Below are positions 1 through 9,500 of a DNA stretch of 34,030 nucleotides, one piece after another. Both the position numbers and the translations under genes were made by a program. Source of the DNA: Vitrella brassicaformis. Lineage: Eukaryota > Sar > Vitrellaceae. The DNA is taken from the NCBI GenBank assembly GCA_001179505.1, contig CDMY01000610.1, forward strand, positions 1 to 34,030, in the 5' to 3' direction. How positions within the stretch are numbered: position 1 is the stretch's first letter; each line of letters starts with the position of its first letter. Below the pieces are notes generated by a model. The model was not told the origin of the DNA and searched no databases. It saw only the letters and a list, made by a program, of their open reading frames with translations.

Positions 1-132
1 ACTTAATCCTTTATCCGGGACTGACCGCCCGGCAGATCCTCTCTTCACCATTCTCCCCGACTCTCTCCCACCTATTCTTACAGTTAGAACGCGAAAAGGC
101 TCTTTTATCAAGGAGATCGAATGTAGCAGCTT

Positions 133-140
133 AGCTCGCA
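133..140 (+). promoter_or_regulatory. AGCTCGCA element (left end)
   Basis: AGCTCGCA occurs here inside the 13-mer AGCTTAGCTCGCA (128-140), which is repeated exactly at 4526-4538 beside the start of the TRMO gene. An ATG follows at 145. By analogy with the other copies this may mark the 5' end of a plus-strand transcript whose coding exons I could not identify. Function is inferred only from position. Confidence 0.35.
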
Positions 141-463
141 CACAATGGAGGTCGAATCCATTCGTCGCTCGTTCAGGTGGTCGCATTGGAGTGTTGGTCT
201 GAACAAATATGCATATGCACACGAACATGCAGCGAGCAGGTGTGAATGCACTTGTATTGTATGCAACCTAGTATGTATGTATACGAATGCCTTACGTACA
301 GGTGTATGTCTGGTGGATGGAAGACAGGACAAAAACGGACACATCGCATGATATGGTGTGTACGTAAGCCAGACGCCAGCCTGAGCAGCACACACATACA
401 TGGCTCATGCACATATAGCTAGAGCGCACTCATTCGTCCACGCCCCGCCAACTTCTGAAGAAA

Positions 464-520
464 GGGCCTCCGTTGGCTGTGAGTGTGACCAATCATACAG
501 CCCTCAGCCAACGGAGGCCC
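464..520. repeat. 16-bp perfect inverted repeat (hairpin)
   Basis: The arm at 464-479 (GGGCCTCCGTTGGCTG) is exactly complementary to 505-520, with a 25-nt loop between. It lies in non-coding DNA. It could be a short inverted-repeat element, an RNA hairpin or a transposon footprint. No flanking duplication was obvious. Confidence 0.75.
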
Positions 521-898
521 AGAAGGATCCCAGCCCGACCAAAAACAAGGCAGCAACGCAGGCACCTTACGCCCCTCACCGCCTGCCTGTACATGTGTGT
601 ATCTCGCTTCCCTTTGACTGATGCATATGTAGGCCCTCTCTCCCTCTCTCTATGCAAAAAGGACAGTTGCACGCACGGACGAATCAGTCAATCAATCAAT
701 CGCTGCAAGACCTCTAAAAATGAAGCATTCGGCATTGTATACGTATATAAATGTCGGTGTTGACGTATAGAAAGACATGCACACAAACAGACAGACATGA
801 AAAAAGCCCTAAGGCGCCACTTCTGAATGACTGATGACCGCATGAATGAGACGCCCTATCTATATACACCAAGGAAGGCAAGGCATCCATCGATATCG

Positions 899-3800
899 TC
901 AGGCCACCCGCGGCACTGGCCTGCATTGGCTCACACATACACACACCCATGTGAAACTGTTCGCGTGTACGTGGATGAGTGCTGTGTAGGTACGTACATC
1001 GACGTAGAATTGAAGGCGTTCACAATGGCTTTAGCGTGCTTGCTGATGGCATCTGTGGGGTACTCAGTTAGCTTGTGGATGGACTCCTGGCAGCCACTCT
1101 GCACACAGACACGAAGCACATACTCGCACCTGTGTTAGACGTGCCCGTGTCAGTCAGGTCAGACCCTGCCAATGATGAGGTCCTTGACGCGTGTGCTCAA
1201 CGCCTCGGTCCCGCTGACAGGTCGATGCATCCACGACACACAATCACACACATGCGGTGCGGACGTCGGGCGTGCATGGGTTCGTCATACTTGGTGATGA
1301 TATCCTCGATCGACTTGAGCGCTGGAGCAAGTATGAAATCTCCCTGGTGATGGCGGGCAGGCCAGGACATGACCATGGCGCATGTAACGCGCTCAACGCA
1401 CTGGTACTCGACTGCGTGTGTCCGCTCCGTTTCGTTGCCCCAGGCCAGCAAGTTGATGCACGTGAAAGTCATCAGTCCGAACACTGCTGAGGACTTGTCC
1501 TTCTTAGCAGAAATCAGCTCACGGTAGGCTGTGAAGGTATTCGGCAGCACTGCCGCGTCGATGATGCTCGTGACGTCCGGACGCCTGCTCAGTTGGTTGA
1601 CACAGCCAAACAACGAAAAGCGCCGTGGGTTTCTCCTCCGCCGATTCACTCACTTGCCGTTAAGTATGTGGTGTCCGAGCGTGGCGGTCAGTGTGCCGGC
1701 GCTATTGTTGCGAATATCGGTATCAGATGAGAGCAGCAAGCTCGACAGCTTCATCAGTACATCACGCCCAGACAATATCTCTGCAAGAACAGATACACAC
1801 ACTTGTGCCCACCCTTCCTGCCTGCCTCCCTCCCTCCCTCCCTCCCTCTCTGTCTGTCTGTCTGTCTGTCTTGCCATGGCCCTTTCTTTCTTACCCACTG
1901 TGGGATCATTCGCGTTCCATTCGAGGCCCTTCCATTCGCCATGCACATTGACTGCGAATGCGAGCATCCAGGTGGCGGCTTTGGTGAGCGCCACCCCGTC
2001 GTCATCATCGCCGTCGTCGTGGTCGTCGAGCAGGTCGAGCACAAGAGACACCCCGCCCGCATCCAAAAACTCATCCACCCACAGGGTGCGATTCTGACCA
2101 GAGGTATCAGAAGTCGCCCAAACCGCCACATCAGACAGGAGCTTGAAGGTGTCTGCGGCCACATCCATGAGACCCAGCCCCATCGCTTGCTGGACGCCTG
2201 TGGCCAGGCCGGAAATGGCGCCCACTCTGGAGTTAACCAACACACAAGCCGCGGGATGGTCTTATGTACCCACAAGGCCTGTCTGCCTCCCTGCGTCTGT
2301 GTGTGGGTGCGTCTGTGGGTTCCTACCTGACGAGGACGTCGGCGGCTTGGGAGCCCATCTCTGCCACCTGCTGCAGTAGGTCCCGAGCCGCACGCCGCAC
2401 CTCATCATTCTCAAAGTCGACTGCAAGGTGAAGCAGGACGCTACCGTAGAGGTCAGCAACGCCCGCAGCAGTCTCATCCGAGCCATCATTCATGGATGCC
2501 GTGATCCGCTCCATTGCACGCAGCTGCTGGCTCTCATGTGGGCCTTCCAGCTGATCAATCACACTGGGATGCATCCCACCATCCTGCAGACAGACACATA
2601 CGGACAGCCAGCCAAGACGAAAGACGCGTTGTCTACTCTGTGTGTGTTGGGATGGGCAGTTGGAGAGGAGGGGGGTCGCGTACGTGTAGCGACACGGAGG
2701 CGAGGATCTTCTTGGCTTGTGCGCCGATGGAATCATTATGATACTTGGCAATCTCCGCGATCGACGACAGGCAGCCGGGCTGCAGGAGAGAAGGCAAGGG
2801 AGAGTCTCTCTCAGGACATCACAAAGGCGCGTCCAGTTGTATGCATACAAACTAACCGTTTCGATGATGATGTCTTTGACGCGCTGAGTCAACGAGGCAG
2901 ACTCCCGGCTGATCGATCGTAAGTGACGCGAGCACACAGACAGCGTGTGGGCAGACAGCTCTGTCTGTCTTCTCGTGTGCCTCTCTACCTGAGCACACGA
3001 CCAAGAGCGAGAATCGTTCCCCGCGACTGCACCAGCTGCACGCTTCTCTGCGGCCCTTCCGGCAGCTCAGCGGCGTCCCTGTACTTGTGCATCTCCTCAC
3101 ACGACAGCTCCACACACCCGTTGTGCACTGCATGCGCTTGCTGCAGCACACATGCAGATGCAGAGTTAGAGAAAGAGAGATGGCTCATGTGTGTGCTGAA
3201 AGACCAACCTGCATCTCGTTTCCGTCCTTGATCAGGTAGTCACATGCACTCCTCACGACCAAGAAGTAGTAATCCCCGTCCAGGCCTTTAGCCCAGTGGT
3301 CCTCATGATATGCTGCCATGGCATTCGGAACCACTGAAGCCGCGACGATTCGCGCAAGGCCCACAGGCAGCGTCTCGGGACGGCCCTTCCAATCTGACGG
3401 GTGGGGTGCGTAAACACACAGGCGCACCTCTCTCTGGTGTACATGCCACTGTTTTTGGCGTGCAGCGCAGCCTTACTTGCCACTTGCCCCGTCGCCGTGA
3501 GCGCCATGTACATCAGCCCAGCAGCCGACAATCGCGTGACAGGGTCGGCTGCCAAGAGCAGGGGCGACAGCTTTGTCACTGCATCATAATCCACCAAATC
3601 ATCCGCCACATGGTCCGACCACAAATCAAACCTCTCCTGCACAGCAACGGGATCATCATCCGAGACGCCGAAGGCGCCGGGCGAGGTTCGCGCCAATAGG
3701 TCGATCGCAGTCGCCCCAATCCTCAGGAGCCCCCCGTCCGTCAAGGCAAGGATGGGAGCCGTGTCATTGGCGTAATATTCCAGCAGCTTCGAGGCGACCG

Positions 3801-4381
3801 GCACGCCACGAGCCTCGATGAAGTCATCCACCAGGGCCGTCCCCTGGCTGGCGATCAACGTGCGAAGGGATCCTAGGAGGGTGCCCACACTGCTGCTGCC
3901 CATGTCCTTGTCGATGGCCTCGACCAGCGAGGGGATTGCGCCTTGGCTGAGCAAACAGACAGACAGACAGACAGACAGAAAGACAGACAGACAGACAGAC
4001 ACCGATGCATCCATAAATGCACACGCACCTCCCCACATACCTGACGAGCGATTCCACCGCGCGAGTGCCAGCACTGGCCATGCAGTGTAGCAGATCTCCA
4101 GCTGCACGCTGCACCTCGTCGCGCCCAGAGGTGCCGTTGCCCACCAGCTCAAAGATAAGTGCCCCGAACATGTCGGCCATGGTGGCCGCCACATCCTCAT
4201 GCCGTGTGGCTGTGCTGTTGGAGATGACGAACTCCATGGCCCGCAAGGCACTGAGTTGCTGACGCGTGTCGGTGCTCCGCAGCTGCTTCATCACATTGTT
4301 GGGCGTCGCATCATCGTCCTGCGCAGCGCCGCCCACGGCCGCCGACACGAAAGCCAGTGCCAAGGCCGCAGCCGACAACAT
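899..4381 (-). CDS. Secreted/ER helical-repeat protein built of two tandem homologous units
   Basis: About 13 exons, roughly 750-800 aa. I chose the ATG at 4381 because it opens directly on a classic signal peptide (MLSAAALALAFVSAAV then GGAAQ); an in-frame ATG at 4489 would bury it. The mature protein is alpha-helical and resembles armadillo-type proteins such as the SIL1/Fes1 Hsp70 exchange factors, but I see no diagnostic motif. Unit 1 (exons about 4381-2690) starts with QLRSTDTRQQLSALRAME; unit 2 (about 2585-900) starts with QLEGPHESQQLRAMERIT. Each continues through corresponding segments to QRVKDIIIETPGCLSSI and TRVKDLIIGRSGCQESI, with introns at corresponding places. Sample exons: 4381-4041, 3946-3477, 3393-3209. 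The last exon is uncertain: a donor at 1003 leads to a stop at 899, whereas read-through would stop at 931. It diverges from TRMO. Function unknown; ER or secretory location is inferred from the signal peptide. Confidence 0.72.
1826..1871. repeat. Tetranucleotide microsatellites (CTCC)n and (TGTC)n
   Basis: A (CTCC) run to about 1849 is followed by a (TGTC) run to about 1870. Both lie in an intron of the minus-strand two-unit gene, between the exon ending NANDPTV and the exon starting EILSGRD. Confidence 0.85.
3956..4000. repeat. Tetranucleotide microsatellite (CAGA)n
   Basis: About eleven CAGA/GACA units with one interruption, in the first intron of the minus-strand two-unit gene. On the sense strand it is a TCTG tract just upstream of the 3' splice site. 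Confidence 0.85.
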
Positions 4382-4522
4382 CAGCAGACTTCCCCTTTCA
4401 CCTCCCCACAGGGCGGCGAGGTTTGTGATGAGACGGCTTCTCGCTTGGTGGCAGGATGAAGCTGGGGACCACAATGCAGCCCAGATCACGATGGTTGCTT
4501 CGGCGGACGAGTTGCCCTGCTC

Positions 4523-4538
4523 GCGAGCTTAGCTCGCA
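4523..4538. promoter_or_regulatory. Inverted GCGAGCT/AGCTCGCA pair between divergent genes
   Basis: GCGAGCT (4523-4529) and AGCTCGCA (4531-4538) form a near-palindrome between the minus-strand two-unit gene and TRMO. The plus-strand copy is 16 bases before the TRMO ATG at 4555. Read on the minus strand, the other copy gives AGCTCGCGAG facing the left gene. One element per direction of transcription suggests a bidirectional promoter or initiator. Confidence 0.5.
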
Positions 4539-4554
4539 AGTGGGAGGAAGAAAA

Positions 4555-6344
4555 ATGGATGACGCAGAGGAGCTTTCAACGCTTTCGACGCTGCGGCAGC
4601 AGATCGATGAGTTAAAACGCGCTCTCGAACGGGAAAAACAGAGCAGAGAAGAAGAAAGGTGTGTAGCGCACGGAGAGCGACTCATCCATCCATCCATCTG
4701 CCTGTTGCACGCCGCAGGAGGGGTCGTACTCGTGCTGAGGGTTTGCTGCGGCAGAATGCGGAGCGGCTGCTGGCGAGGCAGGGATACACCTTCCCGCCCA
4801 TCGGCATCCTGCACTCGCCATTCAGACAGGTACAGAGTGCAGTGCACAGCCGTGAGTGATGCAGGTGCGTGCACACACGTGTGGTGTATTGGTGCAGCGG
4901 CGGGGCACCCCGAGGCAAGGCCTGCTCGCCCCTTCCGGTGGGTACACAGACACTTGAATCCATGGATCTGATTGCGTTGTGTATGGCATCTGCATGTCCG
5001 TCAGTGCGGAGTGTGCTCAAGCTGGAGCCGACAGTCAACTGGGATGCGGCCATGGACGGCATGCAGGCAAGCACGACGTACACGAGATAGATAAGGGGAC
5101 AGGGAGGCAGGCAGGCAAATTGGCATGTGTTGTTGTCCAGAATTTCTCTCACGTGTGGCTGGTGTACATATTCCACCTCAACACCAACGTCGCCAACTTC
5201 GCCGCCACTCGACAGGCACAACGGGGAGGCGAGGTAGGTATGATGAACACACCCCTCGTGTGTCCGTCGATGAGAATGCACATGCTATGCTGCCTTCAGG
5301 GCGACTCCTGTGTGCCTGTGAGTGAGCCGTTCGCCGGTCTGCGAACCAAGATCACCCCGCCACGGTGCGACGGTGCCTTCAAGGTGGGCGTCATGGCCTG
5401 CAGGTCGCCACACAGACCCAACCCCATCGGCCTCAGCATCGCCAAGTCAGTCAGCGGAAAAGTCACAATGACGCACGAACGGCAGAAGGGAAGAATGGGT
5501 GCATGGTGCTGCTTGCCGTCAGGTTGGTTCGTGTCGATGTGGGGCGGAAGGAGCTCATCCTGGAGGGAGCTGATGTTGTCCATGGTAGCACATCCATGCA
5601 GCAGCAGAATCATACCACCCTCTTGCCTCATCTGCCTGGTTGTGCAGGCAGCCCCGTGATCGACGTGAAGCCGTACGTGAGTCTGTTCGACTCGCTGCCG
5701 CACGCCAGCCACCCATCGTGGGTGCAGGAGTCGTATGCTGCGCCAATGCGGCAAGTGGAGATGACCCCACGGGCACTGAGGGAATGGGACACACTCACAG
5801 GTCGGCGGGCGGAGCGGGGCGGCGAGGATGAACGAATCAACGAAAGAAAACAAGAGCAACCCGCATCCTCCGTTGTGGTGCTATGCTGTGGTGTGTGGGG
5901 CTGTCAGATGATTCGTCGGATCTGTCACCCCACCCTTTTGACTCATGGGAAGATGTAAGCAACCAACACACACACACACACACACAGCAGCGCCGAGGGG
6001 CATAGATTGAATTGCGCACTCACTCACTGATCGATCAGGTCCGTTCGTCTCTGGCCGAGGTGCTGTCGATGGACATTCGCTCGCCCCACCAGCGCTCAGT
6101 CGACGCGTCAACAGTGCATCCGTCCAGGCGCCCACAGATCAGCGCCGCGAGCGGCCAGCCAGAGGCCACTGACTACGATGAGGTGTATGGGTATTTGGGT
6201 GAGGTGGTGTATCTTCACTTTCGGGTGGTGTACGGCATCAGGAAGGGGGCGGGGGCGGGGGTGGGTGATACGAATGTGACCGAGGTAGTGACGATTGAGA
6301 GGTGGAGGGGGGAGGAACAGAGGGGCGAGGATGACTGGAGCTGA
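4555..6344 (+). CDS. TRMO: tRNA (adenine(37)-N6)-methyltransferase, TrmO/YaeB (TsaA-like) family
   Basis: Known role of the family: SAM-dependent N6-methylation of t6A at position 37 of tRNAs reading ACY codons. Ten exons: 4555-4658, 4718-4829, 4898-4937, 5005-5066, 5141-5233, 5300-5445, 5523-5584, 5648-5800, 5908-5954, 6039-6344; the sum is a multiple of three and gives 374 aa. A short N-terminal coiled coil is followed by PIGILHSPFRQRRGTPRQG, NFSHVWLVYIFHLNTN, the signature SPHRPNPIGLS, ELILEGADVVHGSPVIDVKPY and a C-terminal domain (LAEVLSMDIRSPHQR, then VYLHFRVVY). This is the complete family layout with no missing core motif. The fourth intron has a GC donor (CAG/GCAAGC at 5067), required to keep NFSHVW in frame. 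The gene diverges from the left-hand gene and converges on the transporter. High confidence in the family; exon ends are manual. Confidence 0.9.
5966..5986. repeat. (CA)n microsatellite in TRMO intron 9
   Basis: About ten CA units between exons 9 and 10. It is one of the few tracts in the window that is CA rather than TG on the sense strand. Confidence 0.85.
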
Positions 6345-6824
6345 CGTGACGTAATATGACTTGTAGGTCACCCAATGTGCTGTGCTGCTTTGTGGCGTGC
6401 AAATGCCTGTAAGGATGTCTGCCGTGTGTGACGCAACCATGATATTATCGAATGATGTCTTGACGATATGGTGTGACGTGAGCATTCATCTAATTTCGCA
6501 TGCATGGTCTGTGTACACTCGACCCACACCGACAGGCACATGGTGGTCCGAATTGCAGCAGGACCTGCAGGACATGCTCACAAGGAAGTGGAAGCGAGGG
6601 AGTATTTCCCCGCCCCCTTCCTCGTGAGCAGCTCCTGCAAGCCCTGCTGAATTGGCCTCACACATTTATGCCAGACAGCCAGAGACAGACCGACACAAAA
6701 CACACTATGTAATGAACTCTCATTGACCACGCCGTCCCTCACATATAAAAGTGTCAATTGTACACTTGTACGCACACAAAAACACCCCCAGACAGCCTGC
6801 GATCCCTCCCGTCTGTCCGTCATA
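6345..6824. other. Convergent intergenic spacer
   Basis: This lies between the TRMO stop (6344) and the transporter stop (6825), so it should hold two 3' UTRs back to back. I see no coding exon, RNA gene or strong hairpin. A near-repeat of about 25 bases recurs at roughly 6568 and 6620 (GCAGGACCTGCAGGACATGC versus a GAGCAGCTCCTGCAAGCCC version on the other strand), which is weak. Confidence 0.55.
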
Positions 6825-8075
6825 TCATTGCTCTTTCTTCCCCTCTTCTCTAATTGACCCATCCCCCTCCTGCTGCTCTGCTGCCGAACAGCTGCTCTTG
6901 TGCGTCTTGCCTCTCTTCTCCTTATAAGAGGCATAGCTGTACCAGAAGCTCCCAGCCAGACACACGAGTGTGCCCAGCCATCCCTTGGCAGTGAGTGTCT
7001 CGGAGAAGACAGCCACGCCCCCGATCGTCTGCACGCACGACTTGACGTAGCCGATGACGACACACGTGACGGGGCTGACCACCCGCAGGCACAGGAAGGT
7101 CGTGAACGAGATGCCCACACCCATCAGCCCCGACACCATCACCAACACACACAGCACCCACTGCCGCGGCACCCCGGCATCACCGCTGAAGACCTGGTCG
7201 ACCAGCTGGTCGTACTCGCCGCTGAGCCATATGAGTGGCGGGAAGAGCACGAGAGCATACGAGTTGACATAAGCCATCAGCTGGCACTCGGCCCCGTTCT
7301 GGTGGGCGAAGCTCACTTGGCCGCCAACATGCTTCACACCCACCATGTAGAAGGCGCCGAACAGTGAACCAAGGCTGCCCGTCAATGCGCCGAATACGCT
7401 GAGGGTGTCAGGGTCAAACGTGGCGATGAGCAGGCCGAGCAGCGCCACAAGGCACGCCGAGAGGGCCTCCATGGACAGGGGGTCAGACTTGAGGAGCAAT
7501 GAGGACAGCAGCAGGTTGAATAGGATGGAGGTGCTGCGGGCCACTTGGTATACCGCCACTTGCACATACCGCTGCACATACGAGAGAACACGCACATGAG
7601 AACCGGCAGTGTGAAGGTCTTTTTGCTCTTGTGCACACACCAGGCAGATGTTGTTGAAGGCGAGCATGCCCACAAAGAGCACGGCAAGGGGCAGCACCCG
7701 TCTCCCGTCCTCCCACCGCCACTCAATCGGGCGGAAGAAACCCTTGACTGACACAGGGCATGACGTGTGGCAGGTCCAGCTGCCGAGCACCACCGACAGC
7801 ATCAGGCCAATCACCTGCTGCACCCACGAGAGGAACAGCGGCAGCGGCACCATCTCGGTGAAGAGCAGCCGGTTGAGCCACACGAGGCCGATGGAGCAGG
7901 CGCAGTAACTGCTGACTGCGAAGGCCGTGCTGAAGGGCGGGGAGGGAGGGGTGTCATTGCTGGTCCTTGTGTGTGTGTCATCCTCTGCAGAGCAAGGCGT
8001 CTTTCCGTCGGGAGCGGGGGATGACGGTGTGGACTGCGTGTCGGAGGGACAGGTCGAAGACGCTGTTTCGGCCAT
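6825..8075 (-). CDS. GDP-fucose-type nucleotide-sugar transporter (SLC35C1-like, DMT/TPT superfamily)
   Basis: Multi-pass Golgi or ER antiporter family that imports GDP-sugar in exchange for GMP. Two exons, 8075-7641 and 7571-6825, encode 393 aa. The ATG at 8075 (MAETASSTCPSD) precedes a low-complexity Ser/Thr/Pro tail of about 50 residues and the first membrane helix. The family core VLPLAVLFVGMLAFNNICL joins RYVQVAVYQVARSTSILFN across the intron, closely matching the SLC35C1 block with NN-x-CL-KYV and VGRSLT. Later helices include GSLFGAFYMVGVKHVGG and YVKSCVQTIGGVAVFSE. About ten hydrophobic segments are visible; the tail is Lys-rich (SYKEKRGKTHKS). The 69-nt intron is a multiple of three and has no stop, so a naive ORF runs through it. 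Family confident; substrate GDP-fucose is inferred from similarity. Confidence 0.87.
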   Translation of the reverse strand: MAETASSTCPSDTQSTPSSPAPDGKTPCSAEDDTHTRTSNDTPPSPPFSTAFAVSSYCACSIGLVWLNRLLFTEMVPLPLFLSWVQQVIGLMLSVVLGSWTCHTSCPVSVKGFFRPIEWRWEDGRRVLPLAVLFVGMLAFNNICLVCAQEQKDLHTAGSHVRVLSYVQRYVQVAVYQVARSTSILFNLLLSSLLLKSDPLSMEALSACLVALLGLLIATFDPDTLSVFGALTGSLGSLFGAFYMVGVKHVGGQVSFAHQNGAECQLMAYVNSYALVLFPPLIWLSGEYDQLVDQVFSGDAGVPRQWVLCVLVMVSGLMGVGISFTTFLCLRVVSPVTCVVIGYVKSCVQTIGGVAVFSETLTAKGWLGTLVCLAGSFWYSYASYKEKRGKTHKSSCSAAEQQEGDGSIREEGKKEQ

Positions 8076-8133
8076 GCTGAGCTGGAACAGCCCCTCCCAA
8101 CAGCTTCTCTCTGCTGATTGATCGACCTTTTCT

Positions 8134-8141
8134 TGCGAGCT
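8134..8141 (-). promoter_or_regulatory. AGCTCGCA element upstream of the transporter
   Basis: On the minus strand this reads AGCTCGCAAGAAAAGG, 59 bases before the transporter ATG at 8075. Its first ten bases match the TRMO copy (AGCTCGCAAG), in sense orientation to the gene. Confidence 0.5.
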
Positions 8142-8319
8142 CAGAAATCGTGCGAGGTGAGGACAGCAGGGAACGAATTCATTGCAAATGTGGCGAAGTG
8201 TGGCGGAAGGGATGCTGTTTGGTGCCCAGGTTCGCTCACTTGGACGAGCACAAGTCCCGTTCGCCTTGCCGTTCGCCACGCGCACACACATAGATGCACA
8301 CATGCTTAGTTGACGAATT

Positions 8320-8735
8320 TCAATTCACGAGGCATGCGTCAGAGTGAGAACAGACGATTCCGGATATAAAATGTAGGCAGCGATGCAAAGGCTGCAGACG
8401 ATTCTTGGCCATCTCCCTCGCCAGCAGTACCTCGAGTGCCACGAACCCTGGCGTGCCCGTCTCGTACAGCGACGACAGGCTCCAGTCCAGCCTGCTGGGC
8501 CGAAGGAGAGCCAGGCCGAAGTCGGCTATCTTGACTCCCGCCCTGCTGGGGCTAACTAGCAGGTTGGCCGGCTTGATATCCCGGTGCCACACCCCAACTT
8601 GTGCAGGTGCTGGTGGGGGGGGCGGGGTCTCGCGTGGGGGATTGGGGTGGGCTTCCACGCCGTTGACTCGCTTGGCGAAGGTCTTGACCGCTCGGGTCTC
8701 CCCACTGGCCTTGTGGACGGCCTCGAAGAACTCAA
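8320..8735 (-). pseudogene. Degenerate protein kinase domain (internally deleted, frameshifted)
   Basis: Kinase landmarks are clear on the minus strand. A beta2-beta3 block reads FFEAVHKASGETRAVKTFAK with the Lys of the VAIK motif (about 8675-8735). The catalytic loop is VWHRDIKPANLLVSPS, followed by KIADFGLALL (DFG) and ETGTPGFVALEVLL. It is not a working kinase as written. Only about 90 bp separate AVK from HRD, so helix C, strands 4-5, the hinge and helix E are missing. LHKLG and VWHRD, normally contiguous (as in LHKLGVVHRD), lie in different frames. The activation-segment APE reads ALE, and no C-lobe follows: sequence goes to a short exon-like FASLPTFYIRNR and a stop. No glycine-rich loop is seen. 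It is the 3' end of the duplicated-exon locus to the right. A regulated pseudokinase with unusual splicing is a less likely alternative. Confidence 0.7.
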
Positions 8736-8760
8736 TGTCAACCTACATTCTGGTGTGTTG

Positions 8761-8838
8761 ACACACACACACACACACACACACAATACACACACAGAGA
8801 GAGAGAGAGAGAGAATGAGCATGAGCATGAGCATGAGC
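8761..8838. repeat. Compound microsatellite (CA)n-(GA)n-(ATGAGC)n
   Basis: CA to about 8784, GA at about 8797-8814, then four hexamer ATGAGC units to 8838. On the minus strand this is a TC/TG tract just upstream of the exon with VDIEFFEAVHK, where a polypyrimidine or UG tract would be expected. Confidence 0.85.
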
Positions 8839-9084
8839 AGGAGTGCCGACGTGAAGGCAAGTTTTGCGTATGCATCCTTCCTTACCAAACACGGCTTGGG
8901 CTTGTTGCGATGGATGAAGGGCATCTTGAGCATGCAGGAGGCCATCTGCATACACATACAGACATTCATGCAAGCGCCCATTAATCTAGGGAGGGACTGT
9001 GTGTGCCTCTCGCGCGTGTCCGTACCGCCCAGATGTGTATTCGGAGTACTGGCGTCGGACACATACATACACACACAACACGAC

Positions 9085-9238
9085 AACACCATGGATACAC
9101 ATACATTGTTGAGTGCGTCTATCTGCCCTTGCCTGTTTGGCGTCATCGTCCCTTCAGTCACGAAATGCTTGGGTACTATGCACAGATCCCCAGGGGAGCC
9201 ACGCAGGTCGAACGGAGCTTGCTCATCCTGAAGCTTGC
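9085..9238 (-). repeat. Duplicated exon-intron module, copy 1
   Basis: This contains an exon end encoding DLRGSPGDLCIVPKHFV-TEGTMTPNRQGQ and the first bases of its intron (GTATGTGTATCCATGG). It is about 94% identical by eye over about 130 bp to copy 2 at 9370-9500. Identity continues past the donor site into the intron, so the duplication is DNA-level and recent. Confidence 0.85.
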
Positions 9239-9369
9239 CGTCGTCTCTTTCCGACGAATCAGCCACAGCCCACTTCTTCTTGCCGTCAGGCACCTGGGCG
9301 ACGCCCTCGAGGAATGATGGCGTGTCGCTAACAGACACAAACACATACACACACACACACAAAACACAA

Positions 9370-9500
9370 CACCATGGATACACATACATTGTTGAGTGCG
9401 TCTATCTGCCCTTGCCTGTTCGGCGTCATCGTCCCTTCACCGACGAAATGCTTGGGTACGATGCAGAGATCGCCAGGCGAGCCACGCAGGTCGTCAAGTT
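9370..9500 (-). repeat. Duplicated exon-intron module, copy 2
   Basis: Encodes DLRGSPGDLCIVPKHFV-GEGTMTPNRQGQ with the same donor and intron start as copy 1. The upstream parts differ: copy 2 is preceded by SRSLWRQLD, copy 1 by about 40 residues ending in KLQDEQAPF. Both keep an open frame. Confidence 0.85.

Larger units (their letters stand above)
1..898. other. Left-end non-coding region
   Basis: I find no convincing coding exon here. Short open frames run through AT-rich or CA-rich sequence without family similarity or splice logic. It holds an AGCTCGCA element at 133-140, five bases before an ATG at 145 that could open a short first exon of an unseen plus-strand gene, and a strong hairpin at 464-520. 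The last exon of the minus-strand gene to the right probably stops at 899-901, so the right part is its 3' flank. Confidence 0.5.

Noticed and set aside
464-520. Hairpin as a bacterial-type intrinsic terminator
   Set aside because: No U tract follows and the window is clearly eukaryotic.
1531-2330. Plus-strand open frames of 170-190 codons
   Set aside because: They are antisense to the exons of the two-unit gene and contain microsatellite-encoded residues.
3955-4000. Tandem repeats as a CRISPR array
   Set aside because: Simple tetranucleotide repeats with no spacers, within a eukaryotic intron.
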